This document shows positions 33,442-44,632 of a stretch of DNA of 64,000 bases, piece by piece. Numbering within the stretch: the stretch's first letter is position 1; every line of letters begins with the position of its first letter. This DNA comes from Acidocella sp. (GTDB taxonomy: Bacteria > Pseudomonadota > Alphaproteobacteria > Acetobacterales > Acetobacteraceae). The notes under the pieces are model-generated. The model worked only from the letters and a program-made list of their open reading frames with translations, did not search any database and was not told the origin of the DNA. The position numbers were made by a program, and so were the translations under genes. The DNA lies in NCBI GenBank assembly GCA_029077825.1, contig JAQNCT010000003.1, positions 26,262-90,261 on the forward strand. Reading direction: 5' to 3'.

Positions 33442-35127
33442 ATGGATGGCATAAGCCAGCGGTCCGCCGCCGCAGAGTTCCAGTTCACCCCAATGCCAGC
33501 CTATGAAATGCTGGATCATGCGGTGCAGCGCTTTGGCAGCCGGCCAGCCATCGATTTTTTGGGCAGGCGCTATAATTGGGCTGACATCGGCGGGTTGGCG
33601 AACCGTGCGGCGGCGGGTTTACAGAAAATCGGCGTCGGGCCGGGGGTGAAGGTAGGGCTGTGCTTGCCCAACACGCCATACTTTGTGGTCATGTATTTCG
33701 CCATTTTGAAGGCCGGCGGTACGGTGGTGAATTTCAACCCGCTCTATACCGAGCGCGAGATTGAGAACCAGGCGCGCGATGCCGGGGTGGAGATTATTGT
33801 CTCGCTGGATTTGACGCTGATCCAGGATAAAATCGGCAGGCTGGCGGCCAGTGGTTTGTTCAAGCGGGTGATCATGTGCTCAATGGTGGGCGCCCTTCCG
33901 CCGTTAAAGGGGCTGCTGTTCAGGCTTATCAAAGGCGGGCAACTGGCCAGGATACCAAGCCATGCGCCGTACATGCGTTATGAGGCGCTGCTGGCGGTGG
34001 CAGCACAACCAGCACCGGTAGTGATCGACCCGCTGAACGACATCGCCACCCTGCAATTTACCGGCGGCACCACCGGCTTTCCGAAGGCGGCGATGCTGAC
34101 GCATGCCAATATCACCACCAATGTCCAGCAGATTCTGGCCTCCGGCCCGGATTTGGTGCTGGGGCAGGAGCGAATTCTGGGGGTGCTGCCGCTGTTTCAT
34201 GTGTTCGCCATGACCGGCGTGATGAATCTGGGCGTGACCATCGGGGCTGAGCTTTTGCTGATGCCGAGGCTGGATATGAAGCAGTTGATGCAGGTGATCC
34301 GCCGCCGCCGCCCCACCGTGATGCCGGGCGTGCCGACATTATACACCGCCATCACCAACGCCGCCCAGGGCAAGAACGGCGCGCCAGACCAGGACCTCAG
34401 CTTTATCAAATTCTGCATCTCCGGGGGCGCGCCGATTGCCATTGAAGCAGCGGACCGGTTTGAGAGAATTTCCAGGTGCAGCGTGCTGGAAGGCTATGGT
34501 CTATCTGAGACCTCGCCGGTGGTAACCGCAACGCCGGTGGGCGGCGTGCGGCGCGGTTCGGTGGGGATTGCGCTGCCGGGCACGGTGGTCGAGATTCGCG
34601 ACCCCGAGCACCCAACCAGCATCATGCCGCAAGGTGAGCGCGGCGAGATTTGCGTGCGCGGGCCGCAAGTGATGAAGGGCTATTACAACCGCCCAGCCGA
34701 TACCGATGCCGTGTTTATCGACGGTGCGCTGCGCACCGGCGATATCGGGTACCTTGATGCTGACGGGTACTTATTCATCGTGGACCGGATCAAGGATTTG
34801 ATCCTGTGCGGGGGCTATAATGTGTATCCGCGCGTCATCGAGGAGGCCGCTTATCAGCACCCCGCCGTGCAAGATGCGATTGCCATTGGGGTGCCGGATG
34901 CCTACCGCGGCCAGGCGCCTAAGCTGTTTGTCACCTTGCAGCCGGATGCCAGCGCCACCGCGGCTGAAATCAAGGAGTTTTTGGTCCAGCATTTGAACAA
35001 AATTGAGCAGCCGAGGGAGGTTGAAATCCGCGCCACTCTGCCGAGGACCATGGTCGGTAAGCTCTCCAAGAAGGAGCTGGTGGCGGAAGAGATGGCGAAA
35101 GCCCTTGAAAAATCATCGATAAGATAA
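33442..35127 (+). CDS. fadD: Long-chain acyl-CoA synthetase (AMP-forming)
   Basis: LQFTGGTTGFPKAAMLTHANI; LEGYGLSETSPVV; RTGDIGYLDADGYLFIVDRIKDLI. Confidence 0.92.
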   Translation: MDGISQRSAAAEFQFTPMPAYEMLDHAVQRFGSRPAIDFLGRRYNWADIGGLANRAAAGLQKIGVGPGVKVGLCLPNTPYFVVMYFAILKAGGTVVNFNPLYTEREIENQARDAGVEIIVSLDLTLIQDKIGRLAASGLFKRVIMCSMVGALPPLKGLLFRLIKGGQLARIPSHAPYMRYEALLAVAAQPAPVVIDPLNDIATLQFTGGTTGFPKAAMLTHANITTNVQQILASGPDLVLGQERILGVLPLFHVFAMTGVMNLGVTIGAELLLMPRLDMKQLMQVIRRRRPTVMPGVPTLYTAITNAAQGKNGAPDQDLSFIKFCISGGAPIAIEAADRFERISRCSVLEGYGLSETSPVVTATPVGGVRRGSVGIALPGTVVEIRDPEHPTSIMPQGERGEICVRGPQVMKGYYNRPADTDAVFIDGALRTGDIGYLDADGYLFIVDRIKDLILCGGYNVYPRVIEEAAYQHPAVQDAIAIGVPDAYRGQAPKLFVTLQPDASATAAEIKEFLVQHLNKIEQPREVEIRATLPRTMVGKLSKKELVAEEMAKALEKSSIR

Positions 35128-35263
35128 TTTTTTGCGCTAGGGAGATGACAAACGACAGGGGATAACCTATACGTTATAGTCAGTCTCTTTGCGTTAAATA
35201 ACGGAAGCGTTCATGTTGATCTCGATAATGCAACCTAACCCGGTCAAGGAGCAAGGCGAGACG

Positions 35264-35692
35264 ATGAGTGCAGATGTTGAAACGATGAGTGAACAGGAAG
35301 CGGCGGCGGATTCCGTGGCGCTGTTTTCGGTTAGTCAGTTGGCGCGGCAGTTGGGGGTTACTGCCCGGACCATCAGGTTTTATGAAGACAAAGACCTGGT
35401 CTCACCGCAGCGGGCCGGTACCACCCGGGTTTATACCCACCGGGACCGGGCGCGCTTGATGTTGATTTTGCGTGGTAAGCGGCTTGGCTTTTCACTGCGG
35501 GAAATAAAGGAATTTTTAGATTTATATGATGTTGACCCGGCGCACCACGTGCAATTGCGCCAGCTTTTGGCGGCGGTTCGCAAACGGATGGCTAAATTAT
35601 CTGAACAGCGTGCCGCGATTGATGAGAGCCTGTCTGAGTTGACCGAAATTGAACGCCAGTCACTGGCGATTCTGGCCAGCCGGAAAACCTAA
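35264..35692 (+). CDS. MerR-family transcriptional regulator (ORF extends upstream to 35213)
   Basis: VSQLARQLGVTARTIRFYEDKDLVSPQRAGTTRVYTHRDRARLMLILRGKRLGFSLREIKEFLDLYD. Confidence 0.92.
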   Translation: MSADVETMSEQEAAADSVALFSVSQLARQLGVTARTIRFYEDKDLVSPQRAGTTRVYTHRDRARLMLILRGKRLGFSLREIKEFLDLYDVDPAHHVQLRQLLAAVRKRMAKLSEQRAAIDESLSELTEIERQSLAILASRKT

Positions 35693-35717
35693 TTTTTTGA
35701 GCAAACTGGAGCGTTAA

Positions 35718-36854
35718 ATGACCAATGTTGTGATCGTGGGCTACGCCCGTTCAGCTTTCGTGCCGGCCAAAAAAGGCAGCTTTGCCAGGGTTCGTCCGGA
35801 TGAGCTGGCGGCCGAGGTGGTACGGGCTTTGATCACACGGACCGGCGTCAAGCCGGAGGATATTGAAGATGTCATCACCGGCTGCGCGTTTCCGGAAGCC
35901 GAGCAGGGCTTCAACGTGGCGCGGCTGATTAGCTTGCTGGCGGATTTGCCGATCTCGGCGGCGGGGCAGACGGTAAACCGGTTTTGCGGCTCCTCGATGT
36001 CGTCGATCCATATTGCCGCCGGCGCGATTGGAATGAACGCGGGTGAGGTGTTCGTGTGCGTTGGCATTGAAAGCATGAGCCGGATTCCAATGGGCGGTTA
36101 TAACCCGATGCCGTCACCGGCGTTATATGCAAAATTTCCGGCGGCTTACATGGGTATGGGTGACACGGCTGAAAACGTCGCGACGCGCTGGCAGATTACC
36201 CGCGCTGAACAGGAAGCGTTTGCAGTGGCAAGCCACCAGAAGGCTGCCGCCGCGCAGAAAGCCGGCCGGCTGGCGGATGAAATTGTGCCGGTTTCAAACG
36301 GCAAGATGATGGTGACGCAGGATGAGTGCATCCGGGCTGATACTTCAGCGGAGGCTTTGGCCGGGCTGAAACCGGCGTTCAGCCAGAACGGCACGGTAAC
36401 AGCGGGAACATCATCGCCGTTGACCGACGGTGCATCGGCGGTGCTGGTGTGCGCTGAGGATTACGCGGTGAAGCACGGGCTGCCGATGCTGGCGCGGATT
36501 AAATCCATCGCGGTGGCGGGTTGCGCGCCTGATATCATGGGCATCGGGCCGGTAGCGGCATCACGCAAGGCGATGGCGCGGGCGGGGATTACCTCGAAGG
36601 ATTTGAGTGTGGTCGAGTTGAACGAGGCGTTCGCCAGCCAAGCGATGGCTTGTATGAAAGACCTGGAACTTGACCCGGCGATTGTGAATTTTGATGGCGG
36701 CGCCATTGCTTTGGGGCACCCGCTGGGGGCTACAGGGGCGCGTATTACCGGTAAGGCGGCGGCGGTGTTGCAGCGCGAGGGTGGTAAATACGCGCTGGCC
36801 ACGCAGTGCATTGGCGGTGGCCAAGGTATCGCGACGGTGCTGGAGGCGATCTGA
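35718..36854 (+). CDS. fadA: Acetyl-CoA C-acyltransferase (thiolase)
   Basis: VNRFCGSSMSSIHIAAGAI; ELNEAFASQAMAC; GGAIALGHPLGATGAR; CIGGGQG. Confidence 0.94.
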   Translation: MTNVVIVGYARSAFVPAKKGSFARVRPDELAAEVVRALITRTGVKPEDIEDVITGCAFPEAEQGFNVARLISLLADLPISAAGQTVNRFCGSSMSSIHIAAGAIGMNAGEVFVCVGIESMSRIPMGGYNPMPSPALYAKFPAAYMGMGDTAENVATRWQITRAEQEAFAVASHQKAAAAQKAGRLADEIVPVSNGKMMVTQDECIRADTSAEALAGLKPAFSQNGTVTAGTSSPLTDGASAVLVCAEDYAVKHGLPMLARIKSIAVAGCAPDIMGIGPVAASRKAMARAGITSKDLSVVELNEAFASQAMACMKDLELDPAIVNFDGGAIALGHPLGATGARITGKAAAVLQREGGKYALATQCIGGGQGIATVLEAI

Positions 36855-39217
36855 TGGCGATTAAATCTGTCGCCGTGATTGGCGCCGGGGTGATGGGGGC
36901 GAGCATTGCCGCCCATGTTGCCAATGCGGGCTGTAAGGTGCTGCTGCTGGATATTGTGAAGCCAGGTGCTGCCAACCGCAACGCCATTGCTGAGGGTGCC
37001 ATTGAGAAACTCCGCAAGATGGACCCGGCACCCTTGATGGGCAGCAAGGCGGTACGGTTGATAACGCCCGGCAACATTGAAGATGACCTGGGCAAACTGG
37101 CTGAAGTGGACTGGATTGTCGAGGCGGTGATTGAACGGCTTGATATCAAGCAGGATTTGTACCGCAAGCTTGATGCGGTGCGTAAAGCCGGGTCGGTGCT
37201 GTCCTCGAATACCTCGACGATTCCGCTAAAGGAGTTGACTGCCGGATTGCCGGATTCCATCTGCCAGGATTTCTGTATCACGCATTTTTTCAATCCGCCG
37301 CGCTACATGCGGCTGCTGGAAGTTGTCGGCGGGCCAAAAACCAGGCCGGAAGCGTTGGCTGCGATTTCGAAATTCGCTGACCTGGCACTGGGTAAATCAG
37401 TGGTGATGTGCAACGATACACCGGGCTTCATCGCTAACCGAATCGGCTCCTATTGGATTCAATCCGCGATGGTGCTGGCACTGGAGCATGGGTTGGAGAT
37501 TGAGGAAGCCGATGTGATTATGGGCAAGCCGCTGGGCTTTCCCTCAACCGGTATTTTCGGCTTATTGGATTTGGTGGGCATCGATTTAGGCCCGCATGTG
37601 AATGCCTCGCTGGCGCGGCTGCTGCCCTCAACGGATGCATTCCACGCGATGAACCGCGATACCGCGATGATCAATACGATGATCGCGCAAGGCTATACCG
37701 GCAACAAAGGCAAGGGCGGGTTTTATCGCTCGGCGCGTGGGGCTGATGGCAAACGGCAAAAATCGGCGTTGAATTTAAAAGCGGCGGCGGCAGGTACGCT
37801 GGAATGGCGGCCGGCGATGAAGCCTGAATTTGCCGAAGTGAAAGAGGCACGCGAGGATTTAAAGAAATTGCTCGGCGCTGGCAGCAAGGCCGGCAAATAT
37901 GCCTGGGGCGTGGTGGGCAGGGTGCTGGCCTATGCGGCATCATTGGTGCCAGAAATTGCCACTGATATCGCCGATATTGATGAGGCGATGCGGCTTGGCT
38001 ATACCTGGAAGTTTGGCCCGTTTGAGCTGATCGATATGCTGGGTGCGGCGTGGGTTGCGAAAAACCTGGCGTCACTAAACATCGCGGTGCCGCCGCTGCT
38101 GGCGAAAATTGGCGACGGAAAATTCTACACTGATGCTGGGCAATACACCTTGGAGGGTAAATACAAACCCATCCGCCGCCCGGAAGGCGTTATTTTGCTT
38201 GAAGATTTCAAGCGCGGCAAAAAGCCGGTGCTGGGCAACAAAAACGCCTCAGTGTGGGATATTGGCGACGGCGTGCTGTGTTTTGAGATGCATGCGCAAG
38301 TGCGTGGTGTGATGCGAAATATGATCGACGGCGACACCATTGCGCTGATTGAAAAAACTACAGCACTGGTGGCCAAGAGCTACAAGGCACTGGTGATTTA
38401 TGATGATGTGCTGCGCGAGCAGCCGCAGAAAACCAATTTTTCGCAAGGTGCTAATATTGGGCTGGTGCAGCTTGCTGCCAACATCCGGATGTGGGGCACG
38501 ATCGAGAAAGGCACCAAGCAGGGCCAGGCGGCTTACCTGGGGTTGCGCTATGCGCCGTTTCCGGTGGTGGCAGCACCGGTGGGTCTGGCGCTAGGTGGCG
38601 GTTGCGAATTGCTGCTGCATGCTGACCACGTGCAGGCCTATGCCGAGAGTTATATCGGGCTGGTGGAAGTTGGCGTTGGCCTGATTCCAGGGTGGGGTGG
38701 TTGTGCCACGATGCTGACCCGCTGGCAGCATGCCAAGGAGATGCCCAAAGGCCCGATGCCGGCGGTGGGGAGGGTGTTTGAGATGATCTCAACGGCAACG
38801 GTTTCAAAATCCGCGGCCGAGGCCAAGGAATTGATGTTCCTTAAACCCTCTGATGGCATCACGATGAATCGCTACCGGCTGCTGGCTGATGCGAAAGCCA
38901 AGGCGCTGGAATTGGCGGCAAATTATACCGCGCCAGAGGCCAAGCCCCTGCAGCTTCCGGGTGCATCCGGCCGGGTTGGTTTGAAAATGGCGGTTGAAGG
39001 TTTCCATAAACGCGGCATCGCCACTGACCATGATGTAACGGTATCTGACCATTTGGCGATGGTGTTGACCGGCGGCACAGCGGATATTGTTGATGTGCTG
39101 GGTGAAAAAGATGTGATGGATCTGGAGAGTCAGGCCTTCATGGCGTTGATTCGCACCAAGGAATCATTGGCGCGGATCAAGTCAATTGTTGATACCGGCC
39201 GTCCGCTGCGTAATTAG
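36854..39217 (+). CDS. fadB: 3-hydroxyacyl-CoA dehydrogenase / enoyl-CoA hydratase
   Basis: SVAVIGAGVMGASIAAHVANAG; SNTSTIPLKEL; FCITHFFNPPRYMRLLEVVGG; FPVVAAPVGLALGGGCELLLHAD. Confidence 0.94.
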   Translation: MAIKSVAVIGAGVMGASIAAHVANAGCKVLLLDIVKPGAANRNAIAEGAIEKLRKMDPAPLMGSKAVRLITPGNIEDDLGKLAEVDWIVEAVIERLDIKQDLYRKLDAVRKAGSVLSSNTSTIPLKELTAGLPDSICQDFCITHFFNPPRYMRLLEVVGGPKTRPEALAAISKFADLALGKSVVMCNDTPGFIANRIGSYWIQSAMVLALEHGLEIEEADVIMGKPLGFPSTGIFGLLDLVGIDLGPHVNASLARLLPSTDAFHAMNRDTAMINTMIAQGYTGNKGKGGFYRSARGADGKRQKSALNLKAAAAGTLEWRPAMKPEFAEVKEAREDLKKLLGAGSKAGKYAWGVVGRVLAYAASLVPEIATDIADIDEAMRLGYTWKFGPFELIDMLGAAWVAKNLASLNIAVPPLLAKIGDGKFYTDAGQYTLEGKYKPIRRPEGVILLEDFKRGKKPVLGNKNASVWDIGDGVLCFEMHAQVRGVMRNMIDGDTIALIEKTTALVAKSYKALVIYDDVLREQPQKTNFSQGANIGLVQLAANIRMWGTIEKGTKQGQAAYLGLRYAPFPVVAAPVGLALGGGCELLLHADHVQAYAESYIGLVEVGVGLIPGWGGCATMLTRWQHAKEMPKGPMPAVGRVFEMISTATVSKSAAEAKELMFLKPSDGITMNRYRLLADAKAKALELAANYTAPEAKPLQLPGASGRVGLKMAVEGFHKRGIATDHDVTVSDHLAMVLTGGTADIVDVLGEKDVMDLESQAFMALIRTKESLARIKSIVDTGRPLRN

Positions 39218-39240
39218 TTTTAAATACTGAGGAGTTTGCT

Positions 39241-41016
39241 ATGCCAAATTATAAGGCACCACTTGAAGATATGCGTTTTGTGCTGCACGAGCTTTATGAC
39301 AGCAAAACCATCGCCGAACTGCCAGGCTGTGAAGATTTCACGCCGGAGTTGATGGATAGCGTGCTGGATGAAGCGGCGAAATTTACCCAAGAGGTTTTGT
39401 TTCCGCTTAACCAGGTGGGTGACCTTGAAGGCTGTACTTATGAAAATGGCGTGGTGCGCACGCCCACCGGCTTTAAGGAAGCCTACAAGGAATTTTGTGA
39501 AGGCGGGTGGGCCGCGATGGCATCCTCACCAGAGTTTGGCGGCCAGGGCATGCCAATAGCGCCAGCCATGTTGGTTGAAGAAATGTTGTGCTCGGCGAAT
39601 GTGGCGTTTGGGTTGTATCCCGGCCTGACACATGGCGCGTATCTCTCGATTTATCATCATGGTAGCGAGGCGCAGAAGCAAACCTATCTGCCGAATATGG
39701 TCTCGGGCAAATGGTCCGGCACCATGTGTTTAACTGAAGCGCATTGCGGGACCGATTTGGGCATGTTGCGCACCAAGGCGGTTGCGAATGATGATGGCTC
39801 CTACAGCCTGAGCGGCAGTAAATGTTTTATCTCAGCTGGGGAGCACGACCTGACCGAAAATATCATTCATCTGGTGCTGGCACGCCTGCCAAATGCCCCT
39901 GCCGGGGTGAAGGGAATTTCATTGTTCGTGGTGCCAAAGTTTATTGTAAAGGATGATGGCACGCTTGGGCAACGTAACGGTGTGTTATGCACCTCAATCG
40001 AGCATAAAATGGGCATCAAGGCATCAGCCACCTGCTCACTCTCGCTTGACGATGCCAAGGGCTGGTTGGTGGGTGAGCCGCATAAAGGTTTGCGGGCCAT
40101 GTTTACCATGATGAACACTGAGCGGCTTTCAGTGGGCATTCAAGGGCTTGGCGTTGCGGAAGTGGCGTACCAGAATGCGGTGAATTACGCGCGGGAGCGC
40201 ATTCAGGGCCGCTCGCTCTCGGGTGTGAAAAACCCTGAAAAGTCGGCGGACTCGATTATGGTGCACCCGGATGTGCGGCGCATGCTGTTGACCATGCGGG
40301 CATATATTGAAGGCTGCCGTGCGCTGTCTGGTTGGGTGGCGCGCGAGATTGATGTGTTGCAACGCTCAACCGATGAAGACGCCAGGCTGATATCTGACGA
40401 TTTCACCGCTTTGCTGACACCGGTGGTGAAGGCGATGTTCACCGACCTTGGCTTCGAGATCACCTCGACCGCGCTGCAATGCTACGGCGGGCATGGCTAT
40501 ATTCGTGACCACGGGATGGAGCAATATGTGCGCGATGCACGGATCTCGATGATCTATGAAGGTACCAACGGCGTGCAAGCGCTTGACCTGGTGGGCCGTA
40601 AACTGCCGCAGGATGGCGGGCGGCTGCTGACACGCTTCCTTGACCCGGTGCTGGAATTTATTGATGCCAATGGCGATGCGGAGATGACGCCGTTCATTGA
40701 CCCATTGCAGACAGCACTTGAGCATTTGCAAATCGCAACCAGTCACATCATGACGGCCGGCATGACGAACTACGATGAAATTGGCGCGGCTTCGGTAGAT
40801 TATCTGCGGCTGTTCGGGCTGGTGGCTTTGGGCTTCATGTGGGCACGCATAGCCAAAATTGCGTTGCCGAAGGCTCAGGGCAATGAGTTTTATACCGCTA
40901 AAATCGGCACGGCAAAATTCTATATGCAACGCTTGTTGCCGCAAACCGGTGCGCTGCTAGCTGCTATCCAATCAGGGTCTGAGACCATGATGGAATTTGC
41001 GGCTGAAGCATTCTGA
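39241..41016 (+). CDS. Acyl-CoA dehydrogenase (FadE-like, long form)
   Basis: MCLTEAHCGTDLGMLRTKA; YIRDHGMEQYVRDARISMIYEGTNGVQALDLVGRKL. Confidence 0.94.
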   Translation: MPNYKAPLEDMRFVLHELYDSKTIAELPGCEDFTPELMDSVLDEAAKFTQEVLFPLNQVGDLEGCTYENGVVRTPTGFKEAYKEFCEGGWAAMASSPEFGGQGMPIAPAMLVEEMLCSANVAFGLYPGLTHGAYLSIYHHGSEAQKQTYLPNMVSGKWSGTMCLTEAHCGTDLGMLRTKAVANDDGSYSLSGSKCFISAGEHDLTENIIHLVLARLPNAPAGVKGISLFVVPKFIVKDDGTLGQRNGVLCTSIEHKMGIKASATCSLSLDDAKGWLVGEPHKGLRAMFTMMNTERLSVGIQGLGVAEVAYQNAVNYARERIQGRSLSGVKNPEKSADSIMVHPDVRRMLLTMRAYIEGCRALSGWVAREIDVLQRSTDEDARLISDDFTALLTPVVKAMFTDLGFEITSTALQCYGGHGYIRDHGMEQYVRDARISMIYEGTNGVQALDLVGRKLPQDGGRLLTRFLDPVLEFIDANGDAEMTPFIDPLQTALEHLQIATSHIMTAGMTNYDEIGAASVDYLRLFGLVALGFMWARIAKIALPKAQGNEFYTAKIGTAKFYMQRLLPQTGALLAAIQSGSETMMEFAAEAF

Positions 41017-41021
41017 AACCA

Positions 41022-41052
41022 AAGGCCAGGGCATAACCCTGGCCTTTTTTAT
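41022..41052 (+). terminator. Rho-independent terminator after acyl-CoA dehydrogenase gene
   Basis: aaaggccagggcataaccctggcctttttta. Confidence 0.88.
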
Positions 41053-41060
41053 CGCCCATT

Positions 41061-42122
41061 CTACGGTCTGGTGTCGAAATCGATCCGCGGGTCGATGATC
41101 GTGTAGAGAAAATCCCCGATGATCTGCATGATCAAGCCGGTGAGGGTGTAAATATAGAGTGTGCCGAACATCACCGGATAGTCGCGCTGTAGCACCGCCT
41201 GATAACCCAACAGCCCAAGCCCGTTCAGGGAGAACACAATCTCCACCAGCAGTGCTGAGGTGAATAATATTGAGATGAACGCCGCCGGGAACCCGGCAAT
41301 CACCAGCAGCATGGCGTTACGAAACACATGGCCGTACAGCACTTGCGTCTCGGAAGCACCTTTGGCGCGGGCGGTGAGCACATAGAGTTTGCGGATTTCC
41401 TCCAGGAAGGAATTTTTCGTCAGCATGGTGAGGGAGGCAAAGCCACCAATGGTCATGGCGATGGTGGGCAACACCAAATGCCAGGCGTAATCAACAATCC
41501 GGCCTGGCCAGGAATAGCTGGCGGCATCCGGCGCGCTTAAGCCGCGCAGCGGAAAAATCGGGAACACACCGCCGCTGCCGAACAGTACAACCAGGAAAAT
41601 CGCCAATAAAAATCCTGGAATGGCGTAGCCGATCAGAATCACCAGCGAGCTGGTGAGGTCAAAGCGCGAGCCGTCCATTACAGCTTTGCGAATCCCGAGC
41701 GGGATGGAGACCATATAGACGATCAAGGTGGACCAAAAGCCGAGCGAGAGCGAGATGGGCAGGCGTTGCCATACCAGCGTCAGCACCGACTGACCTTGGA
41801 AAAAACTTTGACCCAGATTGAAGGTTAGGTAACCGCGCAGCATGATGAAAAAGCGGGTGAGCGGTGGTTTGTCAAAGCCAAATTGTTTTTGTAATTGCGC
41901 CACCATCACGGGGTCTGTGCCCTGTGCGCCCCGATACACGCTTTTGTTGCTGGCCACGTCGCCGGTTTGTAGTGTTTGTTGTTTCACTTTCGCCATGGCG
42001 GTTTCCACCGGACCGCCGGGGGCAAACTGCACCACCGCGAAGTTGATCGCAATAATCCCAAACAAGGTCGGGATGATCAAGAGAATGCGTTTGCCGAGAT
42101 AGCGGATCATTTCGCCCACCAA
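41061..42122 (-). CDS. ABC transporter permease, YejB-like (microcin C/peptide type)
   Basis: [91 protein letters not shown]. Confidence 0.92.
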   Translation of the reverse strand: MVGEMIRYLGKRILLIIPTLFGIIAINFAVVQFAPGGPVETAMAKVKQQTLQTGDVASNKSVYRGAQGTDPVMVAQLQKQFGFDKPPLTRFFIMLRGYLTFNLGQSFFQGQSVLTLVWQRLPISLSLGFWSTLIVYMVSIPLGIRKAVMDGSRFDLTSSLVILIGYAIPGFLLAIFLVVLFGSGGVFPIFPLRGLSAPDAASYSWPGRIVDYAWHLVLPTIAMTIGGFASLTMLTKNSFLEEIRKLYVLTARAKGASETQVLYGHVFRNAMLLVIAGFPAAFISILFTSALLVEIVFSLNGLGLLGYQAVLQRDYPVMFGTLYIYTLTGLIMQIIGDFLYTIIDPRIDFDTRP

Positions 42123-43888
42123 AGATCAAAATCGACACCATCTTGCAGCGGGGCGGGTTGTTTGACCACCCTGGTCCAATAGGCCACCCGCATGGTGGTC
42201 GAATTCCAGGCCGGGATCAGGTACCAGCCATTCAGCAGCAGCCGGTCCAGCGCGTGGATGGCGGTGATTTTTTGCGCAATGCTGGTGGCTTGGTTTTGCG
42301 CCTTGATCATGGCATCAATGGCGGGTGAGCAGATGCCCATGAGGTTGTTGCTGCCGGGCGTGTTGGCGGCCCCGCAACCCCAATAATTGCTTTGCTCCGA
42401 GCCGGGGAAATCGCTCTCTGGAAATTGCACGATGGTCATGTCGTAATCAAAACGCTGGATTCGGCGCTCATAAGTGGCGGGGTCAATGGTGCGGACGATG
42501 GCCTTGATGCCGAGCAGCTTTAAATCAGCGGCGTAGGAAATCACGATGCGCTCAAATAGCTGATTATCAAGCAGAATCTCAAAACTCATTTGCTGGCCTT
42601 GGGCGTTAACCAGTTTACCATCCACCACGCGCCAGCCAGCTTGGTTGAGCAGCGCCATGGCTTGTTCGAGTTGCGGCAGGTTATAGCCGCTGCCATCAGT
42701 CACGGGCAGCGCAAACGGGGTGGTGAAAACAGATGGCGGAATTTGGTTTTTATAAGGTGCCAGCAACTGCAATTCATCAGCTGAGGGCAGGCCGGAGGAC
42801 GCCAGGAAGGATTGTGAGAAATAACTGTTGTAACGCACGTAGGAGCTATAAAACAGCACGCGGTTCATCCATTGAAAATCAAACGCCAATGTTAGCGCAT
42901 GGCGCACCAGCGGGTTGGCAAATTCTGGCCGCCGGGTGTTCATCGCCCAGCCGTCAATGCCGGCGGGTAGGCTGACAGGCACGCGCACCAGCTCTACCTT
43001 ACCATCAGCGACCGCAGGGGTTTGATAGCCAGAGGCCCATTGCTTGGCGCTGGATTCAATGCGGGCATCAATCTGCCCGGCCTTGAAGGCTTGCAAAGCG
43101 ACAGAGTCATTTTGAAAAAACACTTCGCGGTAGGTGTTGAAATTATCAAAACCTTTGTCGGCGGGCAGGTTTTCTGCCCACCAATGTTTCACATGGGTAT
43201 AGGTAATGGCATTGCCGAAGCTGACCTGTGAAACCTGATAAGGCCCGGAGCCTACCGGCGGGTTAAGCAAAGGTGCTGAAAAATCCTTGCCTTTCCAGAA
43301 ATGCTCGGGCAGCACGTACAGCCCGGCTAAATCATTTGGCAAATCACGCCCGGTGCCGGGTTGCAGGCGAAATTCCACGGTTTCATCATCAGGGGCGACG
43401 ACTGAGGCGACGCCCGCATAATAGCTGGCATAAAACGGCGAGCCTTGGGTGATGAGTGTGTGAAAACTCCATACCACATCGCTCGCCAGCACTTTGGTGC
43501 CATCCGAGAAGCGGGCATTGGGGTTGAGGTGGAAGGTGACGGTCAGGCCATCGGGGCTGATCGTCACACTTTGTGCAAGGTCAGCATATACCGTGACTGA
43601 GTCTGTGTCAGATTGTTTGAACAAAGTCTGCCACACCCGGTAGATGCTATCAGGTGCGGTGCCGCGCAGGATGAAGGGGTTGAGATTGTCAAAATCCCCC
43701 ACCGCTGAGAGGGTGATGCTGCCGCCCTTCGGGGCATTGGGGTTGGCGTAGGGCAGATGCGTGTAGCCAGGCGGCGGCTGCAAAGCGGTGGAGAGGGTGA
43801 TTAAATCGTCACGGGCCAAGGCAGGCTGCGTTGAACCTAAAATCAACGCTGCCCATAAAACTCTATAGAACAGCGAGGGCCGCCGCAT
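42107..43888 (-). CDS. ABC transporter extracellular solute-binding protein, YejA-like
   Basis: [60 protein letters not shown]. Confidence 0.92.
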   Translation of the reverse strand: MRRPSLFYRVLWAALILGSTQPALARDDLITLSTALQPPPGYTHLPYANPNAPKGGSITLSAVGDFDNLNPFILRGTAPDSIYRVWQTLFKQSDTDSVTVYADLAQSVTISPDGLTVTFHLNPNARFSDGTKVLASDVVWSFHTLITQGSPFYASYYAGVASVVAPDDETVEFRLQPGTGRDLPNDLAGLYVLPEHFWKGKDFSAPLLNPPVGSGPYQVSQVSFGNAITYTHVKHWWAENLPADKGFDNFNTYREVFFQNDSVALQAFKAGQIDARIESSAKQWASGYQTPAVADGKVELVRVPVSLPAGIDGWAMNTRRPEFANPLVRHALTLAFDFQWMNRVLFYSSYVRYNSYFSQSFLASSGLPSADELQLLAPYKNQIPPSVFTTPFALPVTDGSGYNLPQLEQAMALLNQAGWRVVDGKLVNAQGQQMSFEILLDNQLFERIVISYAADLKLLGIKAIVRTIDPATYERRIQRFDYDMTIVQFPESDFPGSEQSNYWGCGAANTPGSNNLMGICSPAIDAMIKAQNQATSIAQKITAIHALDRLLLNGWYLIPAWNSTTMRVAYWTRVVKQPAPLQDGVDFDLWWAK

Positions 43889-44630
43889 GCAAAGCCGGGT
43901 TGGCGGCGGCCAGCACGCTGCCATCACAACCCATGCGCAGTGGCTGGCCGGACCAGTCGGTAACCACGCCGCCGGCGGCTTCGACTACGGGTGCCAACGC
44001 AGCCCAGTCCCAAGGTTTTAATCCACATTCAGCGACGATATCCACCTGCCCGATGGCCAGCAAGCCATAAGCGTAGGCATCCCCGCCCCAATAGGTGCGG
44101 CGGCAATGGGACTGTAGCCGGGCGAAGCGGGCGGCACCGTCAGCCATAAACATTTCTGGCGCGGTGGAGGAGAGTTCCGCCTCATTCAGCGCGGTGAGGG
44201 CGCGGGTGCCGATGTGGCCGCCAAGCGGGCCGCGAAAGCGCGCGGGAACATCGCGCCCACCAATCCAGCGCTCGCCGGTGATGGGTTGGTCGACCAGCCC
44301 CAGGATCGGCACGCCGTCTTCGAGTAGGCCGAGCAGGGTGCAGAAGCTGGGCCGGCCGGTGATGAAGGCGCGGGTGCCGTCAATTGGGTCAACCACCCAA
44401 ACATAGCGGGCGGTGCCGACTGTGGCGGGAAATTCCTCCCCCATGAAGCCATAGGTGGGAAAGGCGGCGGTGAGATGCTCGCGGATGATGGTTTCCGCCA
44501 GCCGGTCCGCCACCGTCACCGGGCTTTCGTCGCTTTTTAAATCCGCCGCTATGCCGGTTCTGAAATGCGGGCGTATCGCCGCCCCGGCTGCATCAAGCGC
44601 AGCCTCGGCGGCTTGAACCCAGGCCGACAT
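43863..44630 (-). CDS. Inositol-monophosphatase family (HisN-like histidinol phosphatase)
   Basis: FMGEEFPATVGTARYVWVVDPIDGTRAFITGRPSF; LKPWDWAALAPVVEAAGG. Confidence 0.88.
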   Translation of the reverse strand: MSAWVQAAEAALDAAGAAIRPHFRTGIAADLKSDESPVTVADRLAETIIREHLTAAFPTYGFMGEEFPATVGTARYVWVVDPIDGTRAFITGRPSFCTLLGLLEDGVPILGLVDQPITGERWIGGRDVPARFRGPLGGHIGTRALTALNEAELSSTAPEMFMADGAARFARLQSHCRRTYWGGDAYAYGLLAIGQVDIVAECGLKPWDWAALAPVVEAAGGVVTDWSGQPLRMGCDGSVLAAANPALHAAALAVL

Positions 44631-44632
44631 GA

